NCBI GenBank assembly: GCA_934502905.1
Contig: CAKSVK010000027.1
Location: forward strand, 1 to 26,991
Direction: 5' to 3'
DNA length: 26,991 bases
Origin: an uncultured Chitinophagaceae bacterium
GTDB taxonomy: Bacteria > Bacteroidota > Bacteroidia > Chitinophagales > Chitinophagaceae
Made by a program: the position numbers and the translations under genes. Numbering within the stretch: the stretch's first letter is position 1; every line of letters begins with the position of its first letter. The notes beneath the pieces were generated by a model. It made no database searches and had not been told where the DNA came from. It saw only the letters and a program-made list of their open reading frames with translations. Of this stretch, positions 7,671 through 15,409 are shown piece by piece.

Positions 7671-8633
7671 ATGATAGATGAGGAAAGTCCAAAACGGTTT
7701 GACAGGATCGTTTCTATATTGATACAGCTTCAATCCAAGCGGGTGATAAAAGCACAGGAACTGGCGGATCGCTTTGGCGTCAGCCTACGTACCATTTACA
7801 GGGATATAAAAACGCTGGAAGCTTCCGGCGTTCCCGTTGGTGGCGAGGCAGGGGTGGGGTATACCATCATGGAAGGGTATAAGTTACCGCCGGTGATGTT
7901 TTCAAGGGAAGAAGCTACCAGCTTTGTGGCGGCAGAAAAGTTGATGCAGCATTTTACGGATAAATCGCTGGGGAATTATTTTCAGTCGGCAATGTTCAAG
8001 GTGAAATCCGTCTTGCGCTGGTCGGAAAAAGACTGGGTAGATACGCTGGATACGCAGATCATGGTGCGGCCCATGGGGCATAAGCTCTTCAGGGAAGATG
8101 TGTCCAACGCGCTGGAACTGCTGATGAACGCTATTGTAAGCAAGCAGCAGGTGTTTGTGTTGTACCAGTCTGTGGAAGCAGATGCACCGAAGGAACGGTA
8201 CATAGAGCCGGTAGGGTTGTACCACGAACATGAATACTGGTATCTGCTGGCTTACTGTCATTTACGAAAAGAGCACCGGAAATTCCGGACGGACCGTATC
8301 TTTTCTATAACTGCATCAGACAAGGGGTTCGAGCTGGAGCACCGGGAACTGTCTTTTTACCTGAAAGAAGAGCAGCAGCATGTAAAGCGGGATATCCGGA
8401 TAGCCGTGCATAAGTCAACGGCCAGGTATATCCGTAACAGCAAAAAATATTATGGATTCATATCGGAAGAAATCCATGGAAATGAAGTTATTATGCATTT
8501 CAAATACTACGAGAACATGGAGTATTTTGCCAGGTGGTATCTTATGTTCGGGGATGAAGCCCGTATCCTGGAACCGGAAAGCCTTAAAGAAAAAGTAAAG
8601 GAAATAGCAGGAAAAGTTATTGAGAAGCTCTGA
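7671..8633 (+). CDS. WYL-domain transcriptional regulator (YafY-like, HTH + WYL)
   Basis: A 320-residue DNA-binding regulator. Residues about 9-60 form a DeoR/HTH_11-type winged helix (RFDRIVSILIQLQSKRVIKAQELADRFGVSLRTIYRDIKTLEASGVPV), followed by the GEAGVGYTIMEGYKLPPVMF wing typical of YafY proteins. The middle and C-terminal parts carry the WYL domain (YIEPVGLYHEHEYWYLLAYCHLRKEHRKFRTDRI) and a WCX-like tail. WYL domains commonly sense small ligands or nucleic acids; the ligand and target here are unknown. The ATG at 7671 places the conserved RFDRIV at residue 9, as in homologues. It is preceded by a TAnnTTTG element 4 nt from the ATG and by the repeat-rich element at 7270-7612. The following lipoprotein gene starts about 50 bp downstream with its own promoter-like element. 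Confidence 0.93.
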   Translation: MIDEESPKRFDRIVSILIQLQSKRVIKAQELADRFGVSLRTIYRDIKTLEASGVPVGGEAGVGYTIMEGYKLPPVMFSREEATSFVAAEKLMQHFTDKSLGNYFQSAMFKVKSVLRWSEKDWVDTLDTQIMVRPMGHKLFREDVSNALELLMNAIVSKQQVFVLYQSVEADAPKERYIEPVGLYHEHEYWYLLAYCHLRKEHRKFRTDRIFSITASDKGFELEHRELSFYLKEEQQHVKRDIRIAVHKSTARYIRNSKKYYGFISEEIHGNEVIMHFKYYENMEYFARWYLMFGDEARILEPESLKEKVKEIAGKVIEKL

Positions 8634-8655
8634 TAGCCGGTTAGCGGATTTGATT

Positions 8656-8663
8656 TAGTTTTG
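8656..8663 (+). promoter_or_regulatory. Bacteroidota -7 element for the lipoprotein gene
   Basis: TAGTTTTG matches TAnnTTTG exactly and lies 21 nt before the ATG at 8685, a usual leader length. No clear -33 TTG is present at 17-23 bp. Confidence 0.4.
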
Positions 8664-8684
8664 TTGCTTAATTTTTTTAATGTG

Positions 8685-9479
8685 ATGAGACAGATCCTGC
8701 CCCTTTCTTTTGTATTAGCCCTCTTCCTTTTCTCCTGCCAAAAAACAGAAACAGATTTGCCGGACCCCGATCCTGAACCAACAACACGCAAACTGCTCCC
8801 ACAGGTGATAAGAAATGCTGAGGGAACAGGATATGATTCGTTGGTATATGATGATAAGAACAGGATGATAGCATATTGGTCTTTTGATGACTGGTCTGTT
8901 ACAAGAAAGATGTACAGCTATGCAGAGAACGGAAATCCCCTGAAATGTCAGCGATATGAAAAATATGGAGATGAACCGGAAGTTTTATACGAAAACAAAG
9001 AGTATACCTACAATGCAGATGGAACGGTTACGGAAGTATCCTTTACTTCTTCTCCAAAATATACTTATCGTTCCATATTTTTTTTCAACGAAAAAAAGCA
9101 GCTGATCAAAGAGGTACGGGAAGATGATGGTCGTGTTATGCAGGAGCTGACCTGGGATGAGAAAGGACGACCCGCCACAACAGGGTTTGCCGACGTGGTC
9201 TGGTCGACTACTACCTATGAAAGTTATGACGAAAATAAGGGACTGCTCTCTGCTGTGGTTACCCCTTTCCTTTTTGATATCAGCATGGTGAACAGGATTC
9301 ACACGGTAAACAATCCATTGCGTTCAGTATGGCGTTATGTAGACAAAAATGGTGAGCCCCATTCCGAGGTGAACACTTTTGCTTATACCTATAATGAAGA
9401 TGGCTACCCGGAAACCATTGACTTATTAAGTTACGGAACCCGGTCAAAAGTAATCATTACCTACATTGAAGCGAAATAG
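8685..9479 (+). CDS. Lipoprotein with YD-like beta-hairpin repeats
   Basis: The 264-residue product starts MRQILPLSFVLALFLFSCQK: a short positive N-terminus, a hydrophobic core and the lipobox LFSC, so it should be lipidated and exported. A TTG 24 bp further upstream keeps the frame open but would add residues before the signal peptide, so the ATG at 8685 is preferred. The mature part has repeated Y(D/N)(D/E)(N/D)G or YNxDGxxTE units (YDDKNRMIAYW, YAENGNPLKCQRY, YNADGTVTEV, WDEKGRPATTG, YNEDGYPETIDL), resembling YD-repeat/DUF4595-like cell-surface lipoproteins of Bacteroidota. Function is unknown. It follows the WYL regulator on the same strand by about 50 bp but has its own promoter-like element. 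Confidence 0.85.
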   Translation: MRQILPLSFVLALFLFSCQKTETDLPDPDPEPTTRKLLPQVIRNAEGTGYDSLVYDDKNRMIAYWSFDDWSVTRKMYSYAENGNPLKCQRYEKYGDEPEVLYENKEYTYNADGTVTEVSFTSSPKYTYRSIFFFNEKKQLIKEVREDDGRVMQELTWDEKGRPATTGFADVVWSTTTYESYDENKGLLSAVVTPFLFDISMVNRIHTVNNPLRSVWRYVDKNGEPHSEVNTFAYTYNEDGYPETIDLLSYGTRSKVIITYIEAK

Positions 9480-9493
9480 CTGCGGGACACGGG

Positions 9494-9982
9494 CTATGCA
9501 TGTTTTACAACGCAGGCAACAATGCTTGCCAGCAGCGATATAAACGAGCAGATGCTCCGTATATGGTTCCGGGAGGTCCATTTGCTTTCGAAGTGCTGCC
9601 TTACGGCTGTTATATTTTCTTCTGTTGCCGTTTCCGGATCACAGCCCGCCAGGTAATTGTTGAGCGGAACGTTGAACAGGACGGTTGTGCCGAATACACC
9701 CAGTATATATAGTAAGCTACCTGTTGAAAGCAGGGATACCATAACAGGATCATCCCGGAACAGGATCGCTGATAAAGACAATAATATCAATGTGCCAAAG
9801 AAGCAGGAAAAGAAGAACGGGTTTTGTACTTCCCTGTTAATGTTTTGCATCGTTTCAATAAAAGCTTTGTCAGGTACTTTGCTGAGTCCCGGACTGACAG
9901 AAATGCTGTACGCATAGAAAAATCCGCTCATCAATGCGGTACTTGCCGTCGTGACAATCAATACCAGGTCGGGTAGTTTCAT
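9494..9982 (-). CDS. DUF1772 (anthrone oxygenase-like) membrane protein
   Basis: A 162-residue integral membrane protein with four hydrophobic segments (about residues 6-26, 55-75, 80-103 and 140-158). The signature VLFNVPLNNYLAG and the later W...RNHIRS segment match the DUF1772 family, related to anthrone oxygenases and common in small Bacteroidota operons; the enzymatic activity has not been shown for most members. It begins at an ATG only 5 bp after the stop of the NmrA-like gene, so the two are almost certainly co-transcribed. Its 3' end converges on the lipoprotein gene with a 14-bp gap. Length is normal. Confidence 0.87.
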   Translation of the reverse strand: MKLPDLVLIVTTASTALMSGFFYAYSISVSPGLSKVPDKAFIETMQNINREVQNPFFFSCFFGTLILLSLSAILFRDDPVMVSLLSTGSLLYILGVFGTTVLFNVPLNNYLAGCDPETATEENITAVRQHFESKWTSRNHIRSICSFISLLASIVACVVKHA

Positions 9983-9987
9983 GACTT

Positions 9988-10617
9988 TTAATTTGAGATG
10001 CTGACCGCTTTTTTGAGATACGTATCGGAACCTAATTGCCGGAGCATGAACTCTGCTACATCCTGCCTGGATATTTTAAGGCTTAGCTTTTTGAACCGGC
10101 TGTTGAATGCTTCTTTATACTGGCGGGTGAGAGCGCCATCGGTTAAAGCGCCGGGCCGTACAATAGTATAATCAACATTACTTTCCAGCAGGTACTGTTC
10201 CTGTTGCCGGTGATCGATAAATGCCTTTTTCAGCAGCCAGCCAAACATGATATGTTTCCAGATGAAATTGAGGTTGCCATAACTTTCGCCCATGCCCAAT
10301 GTTGTCTGGCAGATCAGTCTTTTAACACCTGTTGTATGCATGGCATCCAGGATATTTTTTGTGCCGGCAGCTCTTATCCTGCCTGCTTTGCCATCGCCTA
10401 ATGCACACAATACTGCCTCTTTATCCTCTATGGCCGTTACAGTGTCTTCCCTGTTAAGTACATCTCCACGGAAAACAGCAAGATTGGGATAATGCCGCAG
10501 TGCAGCAAGCTTTTGTGGAGTGCGGACAAATGCGGTTACCTGGTGATCTTTTTGTAATGCCTGTTTTAAAATTTCGCTGCCCACGCTGCCTGTAGCACCG
10601 AATACAATGATCTTCAT
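9988..10617 (-). CDS. NAD(P)-binding Rossmann-fold protein (NmrA/SDR-like)
   Basis: A 209-residue atypical short-chain dehydrogenase-like protein. The N-terminus MKIIVFGATGSVGSEILKQA contains the dinucleotide-binding GATGxxG motif, followed by VTAFVRTPQKL, a DVLN acidic turn and the C-terminal VDYTIVRPGALTDG typical of NAD(P)H-binding epimerase-like/NmrA proteins. The frame stays open for 55 more codons upstream, but they overlap the AraC gene and precede the conserved first strand, so the ATG at 10617 is the start. It lies about 73 bp after the AraC gene and 5 bp before the DUF1772 gene on the same strand. Probably a redox-sensing or oxidoreductase role; the substrate cannot be told. Confidence 0.9.
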   Translation of the reverse strand: MKIIVFGATGSVGSEILKQALQKDHQVTAFVRTPQKLAALRHYPNLAVFRGDVLNREDTVTAIEDKEAVLCALGDGKAGRIRAAGTKNILDAMHTTGVKRLICQTTLGMGESYGNLNFIWKHIMFGWLLKKAFIDHRQQEQYLLESNVDYTIVRPGALTDGALTRQYKEAFNSRFKKLSLKISRQDVAEFMLRQLGSDTYLKKAVSISN

Positions 10618-10690
10618 GGTGTTGTTTTTTGTTGATCCTGCAAATTTCATGGTAGCAGCACTCAGAAAATAGAACAAAAGCGACAGATGA

Positions 10691-11464
10691 TTACCGGTGG
10701 AAATTTTTTGGGGTTTTGCCTGTGAACGCTTTAAATACCCGGATGAAATGGGATTGATCCGAGAAGCCGTTCCGATAGACAATATCCGTCAGCTTGTTGA
10801 AATCCTTAACGGTAAGTTGTTCCAGCGAAGACTGAAACTGTATGATCCTGGAGAACTGTTTGGGAGACAAGCCGGTTTCATTTGTAAACCGTCTTTCCAA
10901 TGTGCGCAGGTTAATGTGCAGCTTTTCAGCAATCAGCTGTATGCTTTCCTGCCCCTTACTTAGTATGATGGCTTCTATCGCCTGCCTGATTTTAAAATCC
11001 AGCTTTTGCTTTTTGTTGTCGAAATACAAATGCAGGAGGGCGGACAGGATATTTACTTTTTCCTCAATAGTTTCGGCATGCAGCAACTTTTTTGTCAGGG
11101 TATCTACATCGGCCCCCATGGCGTTTTCCAGGTAATAGCAGCTATCATTGATGGTTTGAGGAATTACGTCGAAAAAGCTTTTCAGCACGAAAGGATATAG
11201 CTGGAAGATGATGATCAGGTACCTTCCGTTAATTTTCAGCTCTATAGGTTTGATGGTTTGTCCATACAGGAAGATCTCCGGCATCACTTTATTATGCGGT
11301 GACACCGTTAATCCATTGTCTGTTTGTTGGAACATCAGACCGGGATAACCGTCTGCAAAAAAGGGCAGGCTGGTTTGCGAAGTCCTGTCATCATTGCTGA
11401 AGACCCAGATATTTTTTACAAATAAGGCAATTGATTGCTGCGGTATAATACTTGCAAAGCCCAT
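10691..11464 (-). CDS. AraC-family transcriptional regulator
   Basis: A 257-residue regulator from the preferred ATG at 11464. The N-terminal sensor part (MGFASIIPQQSIALFVKNIWVF...) resembles the DUF6597-type domain found in Bacteroidota AraC proteins. The C-terminal two-helix-turn-helix domain is clear: IQLIAEKLHINLRTLERRFTNETGLSPKQFSRIIQFQ followed by LTDIVYRNGFSDQSHFIRVFKAFTGKTPKNF. The frame continues upstream to a TTG at 11584, adding 40 residues without family-like sequence; that longer form is possible but less likely. It is immediately upstream of the NmrA-like/DUF1772 pair on the same strand and may control it. Confidence 0.92.
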   Translation of the reverse strand: MGFASIIPQQSIALFVKNIWVFSNDDRTSQTSLPFFADGYPGLMFQQTDNGLTVSPHNKVMPEIFLYGQTIKPIELKINGRYLIIIFQLYPFVLKSFFDVIPQTINDSCYYLENAMGADVDTLTKKLLHAETIEEKVNILSALLHLYFDNKKQKLDFKIRQAIEAIILSKGQESIQLIAEKLHINLRTLERRFTNETGLSPKQFSRIIQFQSSLEQLTVKDFNKLTDIVYRNGFSDQSHFIRVFKAFTGKTPKNFHR

Positions 11465-11803
11465 TCGGATCCGACTTTTGAATGAATTCAAAGCTAATCT
11501 AAAATCTGTATAGTTGTTCCGCAGAGCACGCTGATCCGGGGGAATGTGTACCGGTAGAAAATTGTTATAATGAACAGGTATCAAAATTATTTTTTTCGGT
11601 CAGTGGGGACACTGATTGTAGCGCGGGCTGTGGTTTGTGTCTCCACAAATCACTTGTTATTGATGACATTTTAATAAAATTGATAACGGATCATTATTAA
11701 AGGTATAGAGCATACATAGCTAACATTCGCGCCGCTTCCAGGTTCAGTGTTATTTGCAGGAATATCTGTGTACATCCGCGGGAAGTATGTTAAACGGCAT
11801 GTA
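11465..11803. other. 339-bp region before the AraC gene: two small hairpins, no gene
   Basis: The right end is the 3' side of the GNAT gene and the left end is the AraC upstream region, including a possible 40-codon N-terminal extension of AraC (11465-11584). Two inverted repeats lie close together: CAGTG/CACTG (11601-11605 and 11610-11614), and GTGGTTTGTG/CACAAATCAC (11630-11639 and 11644-11653; nine pairs and one G-T, loop of 4). They could be an operator for the AraC gene or a weak terminator for the GNAT gene; no T-tract follows. Nothing else recognised. Confidence 0.45.
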
Positions 11804-12505
11804 TCAGGGTAACCGGTTGCCAGGATATGTGCCTTCCTGTTGTTTTACATAATGCCAGAAGCTGATTGGTCGCCGGGCGGTAAATCCCAGTTTTTTATAG
11901 AGTGATATTGCTCCGTTATTATCAGTCGATACATGGAGGAACGGTATCTTGTTTTCAGAAAAAATCTTATTGACCACGACACTTACAATCTGGCTGGCAT
12001 AACCTCTGCCAATATACAAGGGGTGGGTAGCAACTGCACTTACTTCCGTATAGGTTTGGGTTTTCATCCTTTCCCCGGCAACGGCTACGAGTTTGCCGTC
12101 GTGGAAGACGCCGAAATAATCCCCGAGCTCATGTGTCCTGTCTTTGAAATATCCCGGTTGTACCAGGTTGATCAGTGCCGATAGCTCTTTTTCAAACCTG
12201 CCGTTCAGCGGGATAATTTCCTCTTTGATAGTTGTTTCAATAGGACGCTCTATGACCATCTGTTCGCATATAAGCTCATGCTTCAAACGGAGGGCGGACG
12301 GTATGTGCCCAGGCTTTTTACCAACAATAAAAAAATTATCGGTATCATATGAGGGTAGGGCATCTGTTTTCACCGTTCTCTTCTGAAGTGCACCAAACGG
12401 GCAATATGCAGGATGATACAACCTGAAATTTCCTATTTCTATACAAAGATGCCGGTGCGTTTCTGATAAGGCATTCCAGACCGGGTTATCCAGTATGTGG
12501 CTCAT
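11804..12505 (-). CDS. GNAT-family N-acetyltransferase (FR47-like)
   Basis: A 233-residue protein from the ATG at 12505. The C-terminal half has the GNAT core: DYFGVFHDGKLVAVAGERMK, VSAVATHPLYIGRGYASQIV (the R/Q-x-x-G-x-G/A acetyl-CoA loop appears as IGRGYA), and NNGAISLYKKLGFTARR. The N-terminal 100 residues are poorly conserved and may form a degenerate second GNAT-like lobe. The open frame extends 47 codons further upstream but would overlap the preceding gene. It starts 10 bp after the stop of the YdeI-like gene on the same strand, so the two probably share a transcript. The acetylated substrate is unknown. Confidence 0.88.
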   Translation of the reverse strand: MSHILDNPVWNALSETHRHLCIEIGNFRLYHPAYCPFGALQKRTVKTDALPSYDTDNFFIVGKKPGHIPSALRLKHELICEQMVIERPIETTIKEEIIPLNGRFEKELSALINLVQPGYFKDRTHELGDYFGVFHDGKLVAVAGERMKTQTYTEVSAVATHPLYIGRGYASQIVSVVVNKIFSENKIPFLHVSTDNNGAISLYKKLGFTARRPISFWHYVKQQEGTYPGNRLP

Positions 12506-12515
12506 ACGGTGGGCA

Positions 12516-13094
12516 TTATTCCTGTAGTCCTTTTCCCTGCAGGATCTTAGGGGTATATTTTTCAATTCTTGCCTCCCGGGTTTTCGGCTGTTTAGCCTGC
12601 AAGAAAAAAAATATATATCCTCTCTGCCGCCCGGGCGTGAGCGCATAAAATGCTTTTTTGAAGGAAGGCATCTTATTCATTTTTGCTTTCAGCTCTTCAG
12701 GAATTTTAATGATATGGTTTTCCGCAGTATCTAACTTCACCCCCGCCTTTTCCACTTCTATTGCTTCAAAAATACAGGCTCTCAATTCAGGCGCCAGTCT
12801 GGATATTTCTTTTGTATCGGTAAAGCGGGCCTGCCGTCCCATACGGGTGTTCTCTCCTGTCTTTACTAATATACCGTCCGGATCTTTCAGCAGCGCTCCC
12901 TTAAAAAAAAGCATAGCGCAATAGTTCTTAAACCCCTGGATCACCACGATATTTTTATTCTGGAAGGCATAGCAGGGTTTATTCCATTTAAATGTTTCGT
13001 CTAAACCACAGGACAGGGCAATTTCCCTGAGTTTTTTCATTTCCTTCTGCCACTGCGTAGCATTGTTCAGAAGCTCTTCTACATCCGGGCTCAT
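12516..13094 (-). CDS. YdeI/OmpD-associated family protein (DUF1801-like)
   Basis: A 192-residue cytosolic protein starting at the ATG at 13094 (MSPDVEELLNNATQWQKEMKK). It matches the YdeI-like layout: an N-terminal DUF1801-type half (LSCGLDETFKWNKPCYAFQNKNIVVIQGFKNYCAMLFFKGALLKDP) and a C-terminal helical tail (FYALTPGRQRGYIFFFLQAKQPKTREARIEKYTPKILQGKGL) containing the R-Q-R-G-Y and K-x-R-x-x-R-I-E-K features. The frame is open for another 65 codons upstream, but these cross the terminator hairpin of the next gene, so they are excluded. Family members are linked to stress or antimicrobial peptide tolerance in some Firmicutes; the role here is not known. It precedes the GNAT gene by 10 bp. 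Confidence 0.88.
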   Translation of the reverse strand: MSPDVEELLNNATQWQKEMKKLREIALSCGLDETFKWNKPCYAFQNKNIVVIQGFKNYCAMLFFKGALLKDPDGILVKTGENTRMGRQARFTDTKEISRLAPELRACIFEAIEVEKAGVKLDTAENHIIKIPEELKAKMNKMPSFKKAFYALTPGRQRGYIFFFLQAKQPKTREARIEKYTPKILQGKGLQE

Positions 13095-13147
13095 CGGCTG
13101 TTGTTTATTGCCCAAAATTAGCATATAAAGGAGACCTGTACAATAAA

Positions 13148-13178
13148 GGCACCCTGCATAATATTTATGCAGGGTGCC
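13148..13178 (-). terminator. Intrinsic terminator after the DinB-like gene
   Basis: A perfect 14-bp inverted repeat (arms 13148-13161 and 13165-13178, loop of 3) lies 17 bp downstream of the DinB-like stop codon. Read on the minus strand it is followed by TTTATTG. Stem is GC-rich at the base. This is the strongest terminator in the window. Confidence 0.85.
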
Positions 13179-13194
13179 CGATATACTCCGTGTA

Positions 13195-13680
13195 TTACCA
13201 TCTGTCGTAAAATGCCGGGGGCTCAATACCCAGGGCCCTGAGGTACACGTATCCCTGGCCGCGGTGGTGTATCTCGTTGTCAACTGCATAGGTAATATTT
13301 ACAAAAACCGGGAAATTATATTCTCCAAACATATTGATATTTTCCCTGAACCTCTCACGGGGAATCTGTTTCCAGTATACTTCTATTTGTTCGGTGGCTT
13401 CATCCCAGGCGTCCAGTAATTCTTGCTTTGTTTGGATATTGTTGTCATGATTGTAGGTTGTCTGGATGCCGGTAACAATTTCTTTCAGTCCCGGCACCGC
13501 AATTGCCAGCATTTCTTTAGCCAGTTCGGCAAACGGACGCATGCCGCCAATGGAAAATCCAAACAGCTCTTTTTCGGGAAAGGCTGCTATTACTTTACGG
13601 GTCAACCTCCTGTGTGCCTGCCAGTTTTGTAAAAACTCTTCCGGCGTAAGGATCTCTTTTTCTGCTATTGTTGCATTCAT
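13195..13680 (-). CDS. DinB-family protein
   Basis: A 162-residue four-helix bundle protein of the DinB/YfiT type, usually metal-binding with three His residues. Visible parts: FLQNWQAHRRLTRKVIAAFP in the first helix, GFSIGGMRPFAELAKEML, and NEIHHRGQGYVYLRALGIEPPAFYDRW at the C-terminus, where HHRGQ corresponds to the conserved C-terminal metal-binding segment. The first metal-binding His normally found near residue 45-50 is not obvious here (SIGGMRPFAELA instead of an H-x-x-x-H-type segment), so the metal site may be altered. The start is taken at ATG 13680; another in-frame ATG at 13686 is equally possible. A strong terminator follows the gene. Confidence 0.87.
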   Translation of the reverse strand: MNATIAEKEILTPEEFLQNWQAHRRLTRKVIAAFPEKELFGFSIGGMRPFAELAKEMLAIAVPGLKEIVTGIQTTYNHDNNIQTKQELLDAWDEATEQIEVYWKQIPRERFRENINMFGEYNFPVFVNITYAVDNEIHHRGQGYVYLRALGIEPPAFYDRW

Positions 13681-13772
13681 GATCATATGTTTTAAATGTG
13701 ATTGATACAACAAATCTAACCTGGCTTTGTGACAGCCCTTTGTCAGCAGCATCCGGAATTCTGATCAGGGAT

Positions 13773-13808
13773 AAAAAAAAGCCATATCCCGGGGGATATA
13801 GCTTTTTT
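13773..13808 (-). terminator. Terminator after the DUF2911 gene
   Basis: GC-containing stem GCCATATCCC / GGGATATAGC type (13781-13802, one mismatch) flanked by eight A on the left and six T on the right. On the minus strand this reads hairpin then T8, directly after the DUF2911 stop at 13827. The symmetry means it could also work on the other strand. Confidence 0.75.
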
Positions 13809-13826
13809 GATATAGCGGGTGCATAA

Positions 13827-14339
13827 TTATTTTACATGGAAAGAGACGTCGTTGTCGCCCCATAAAATGCTCACTTTTCCGTCTGCATTTACATTTATCT
13901 GTAGTTTTTCAGAAAAAGCAGCGGCTTTTGCAGGCTTAACCTGTACGCGCAGGGCATCCTCTTTCTGATCATACTTGAAGGCTCCCCACTGATCAGATGT
14001 TTTGTTAAAGATGACGGTCCACTCATTATCTCCGGCAATAGTGAAAAGGGCATATTTGCCCGCGGGAAGTGCTTGTCCTTCTACCGTGATATCCTGATCT
14101 GTTTCAAAAACAGTTGCTTTGTTGGCTCCTGTACGCCATACCTTACCGGACATTGGTTCCAGGTTTTTGCCAATGGTCCTGCCTTTAACGGATGGTTGGC
14201 CGTAATTGATGGTGATCGTAGCACCGCTTGCAATTTTAGCGCTGCTGCTGGCAGCGGGGCTGGCCGGTTGATCGCCCTGTGCCAATGCGCTGCCTGCAAA
14301 TATGGCTGTAACTAATGAAAACAAGAATAACTTTTTCAT
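13827..14339 (-). CDS. DUF2911 exported protein
   Basis: A 170-residue secreted protein. It starts MKKLFLFSLVTAIFAGSALAQG, a classic Sec signal peptide with probable cleavage after ALA. The mature part matches DUF2911: ATITINYGQPSVKGRTIGKNL (the YGxPxxxGR motif), VWRTGANKATVFETDQDITVEGQALPAGKYALFTI (W-R-x-G-A-N-x-x-T), and WTVIFNKTSDQWGAF. Many Bacteroidota have several members; function is unknown. The frame extends 12 codons upstream of the chosen ATG, but these come before the signal peptide. Single gene, closed by a terminator. Confidence 0.93.
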   Translation of the reverse strand: MKKLFLFSLVTAIFAGSALAQGDQPASPAASSSAKIASGATITINYGQPSVKGRTIGKNLEPMSGKVWRTGANKATVFETDQDITVEGQALPAGKYALFTIAGDNEWTVIFNKTSDQWGAFKYDQKEDALRVQVKPAKAAAFSEKLQINVNADGKVSILWGDNDVSFHVK

Positions 14340-14375
14340 ACACTGATGGTTTGAATAGTAAAAATCAATATTCAT

Positions 14376-14561
14376 GCCATGTTAATTTGAAAATGGGTGA
14401 ATTTGAGAATGTTTTGAGACCTGGAACTTGTGACCTTACCCGGGATCCACGTTACAGGATGCAAGACGCAGGCAGACACAGCCATAACCTGTAGCCAGAG
14501 GCTTACTTAACTTACTACTATCCACTTATTACTGATCACTTGCCCCTTACAACCTGCAACG
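14376..14561. other. Degenerate short-motif intergenic stretch
   Basis: Contains several loosely repeated 7-8-base words of the ACYTGYRACC and CTTACTRCT type between about 14420 and 14570 (for example GGAACTTGTGACC, TAACCTGTAGCC, ACAACCTGCAACG). No gene, promoter or convincing hairpin seen. It separates pdxJ from the DUF2911 gene. Confidence 0.3.
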
Positions 14562-15284
14562 TTATACAAGCTGCCTTTTATACAATTGTACGGTGTTCTC
14601 CAGCCCCAGGTACAGGGCGTCGCAGATCAGGGCGTGACCTATGGATACTTCATCCAGCCAGGGAATGGATTGTTTGAAGTAGGCAAGGTTATTTAGGTCC
14701 AGGTCATGACCGGCATTCAGTCCGAGCTTCAGCTCACGTGCCTTTACTGCGGCAGATGCATAAGCAGATACCGCTTTTTCTTTGTTTTCGGGATATAGTT
14801 TCGCGTATGCTTCTGTGTAGAGCTCAATACGGTTGGTGCCCGTAGCTGCGGCGCCTTCCACCATTTCGGGTATGGGATCAACAAAGATGGAAACCCGGAT
14901 GCCCGCGCTCCGGAAAACACTGATCATCTCTGTTAAATAATCTTTATGTTTTAAAGTGTCCCAGCCGTGGTTGCTGGTGATCTGGCCGGGCTCATCCGGT
15001 ACCAGCGTTACCTGTGCCGGCTGTGTTTCCAATACCAGGTCCACGAATTTCGGTTCCCTGCAATTACCTTCTATATTGAGTTCTACAGCAATACTTTTTT
15101 TAATGGATCTGACGTCGCTGTAGCGGATATGCCTTTCGTCGGGACGGGGATGAACAGTAATGCCGTCGGCTCCGAACCGCTCAATATCCAGCGCAGTTTT
15201 GAGTACATCCGGGTTGTTTCCCCCTCTGCTATTTCTGAGTGTGGCAATTTTGTTTATGTTTACTGAAAGTTTTGTAGCGCTCAT
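14562..15284 (-). CDS. pdxJ: PdxJ, pyridoxine 5'-phosphate synthase
   Basis: PdxJ condenses 1-deoxy-D-xylulose 5-phosphate with 3-amino-2-oxopropyl phosphate to form pyridoxine 5'-phosphate in the DXP-dependent vitamin B6 pathway. The 240-residue TIM-barrel protein carries the active-site residues at the same numbers known for the E. coli enzyme: H45, R47 and H52 in [14 protein letters not shown]72 in VELNIEG, and H193 in [10 protein letters not shown]. The N-terminal [21 protein letters not shown] is also family-typical. Length is normal and the ATG at 15284 fits. A TACATTTG element ends 4 nt before the ATG, suggesting leaderless transcription. It is divergent from the transporter-phnW unit and is the source of a PLP precursor used by enzymes such as SufS and PhnW in this window. 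Confidence 0.97.
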   Translation of the reverse strand: MSATKLSVNINKIATLRNSRGGNNPDVLKTALDIERFGADGITVHPRPDERHIRYSDVRSIKKSIAVELNIEGNCREPKFVDLVLETQPAQVTLVPDEPGQITSNHGWDTLKHKDYLTEMISVFRSAGIRVSIFVDPIPEMVEGAAATGTNRIELYTEAYAKLYPENKEKAVSAYASAAVKARELKLGLNAGHDLDLNNLAYFKQSIPWLDEVSIGHALICDALYLGLENTVQLYKRQLV

Positions 15285-15288
15285 AATG

Positions 15289-15296
15289 CAAATGTA
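15289..15296 (-). promoter_or_regulatory. Bacteroidota -7 element directly before pdxJ ATG
   Basis: The minus strand reads TACATTTG (exact TAnnTTTG), then CATT, then the pdxJ ATG. The 4-nt distance equals that before the WYL regulator and suggests transcription starting at the start codon. Confidence 0.5.
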
Positions 15297-15357
15297 TTAA
15301 GGTTACGAATCAATTTTTATTTATTAGCCGATTGTTATATATTTACAAAGACTAAAC

Positions 15358-15391
15358 TTTGTTTAATAATTATAAAAGTCTGCTATTTTTA
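15358..15391 (+). promoter_or_regulatory. Probable promoter of the transporter-phnW operon
   Basis: TTTG (15358-15361) as -33 element, 22-bp spacer, TATTTTTA (15384-15391) as near-match to the -7 element TAnnTTTG (last base differs). The ATG at 15410 follows with AAAGAG (15395-15400) as a weak ribosome site. Confidence 0.4.
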
Positions 15392-15409
15392 ACTTAAAGA
15401 GCGACAGGT

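Noticed and set aside
8661..8684. Longer form of the lipoprotein starting at TTG 8661
   Set aside because: Would put eight hydrophobic or polar residues before a complete lipoprotein signal peptide; the ATG at 8685 gives the classical start.
14376..14561. CRISPR-like or true tandem repeat array
   Set aside because: The ACYTGYRACC words are irregular in spacing and sequence; no constant repeat with spacers.
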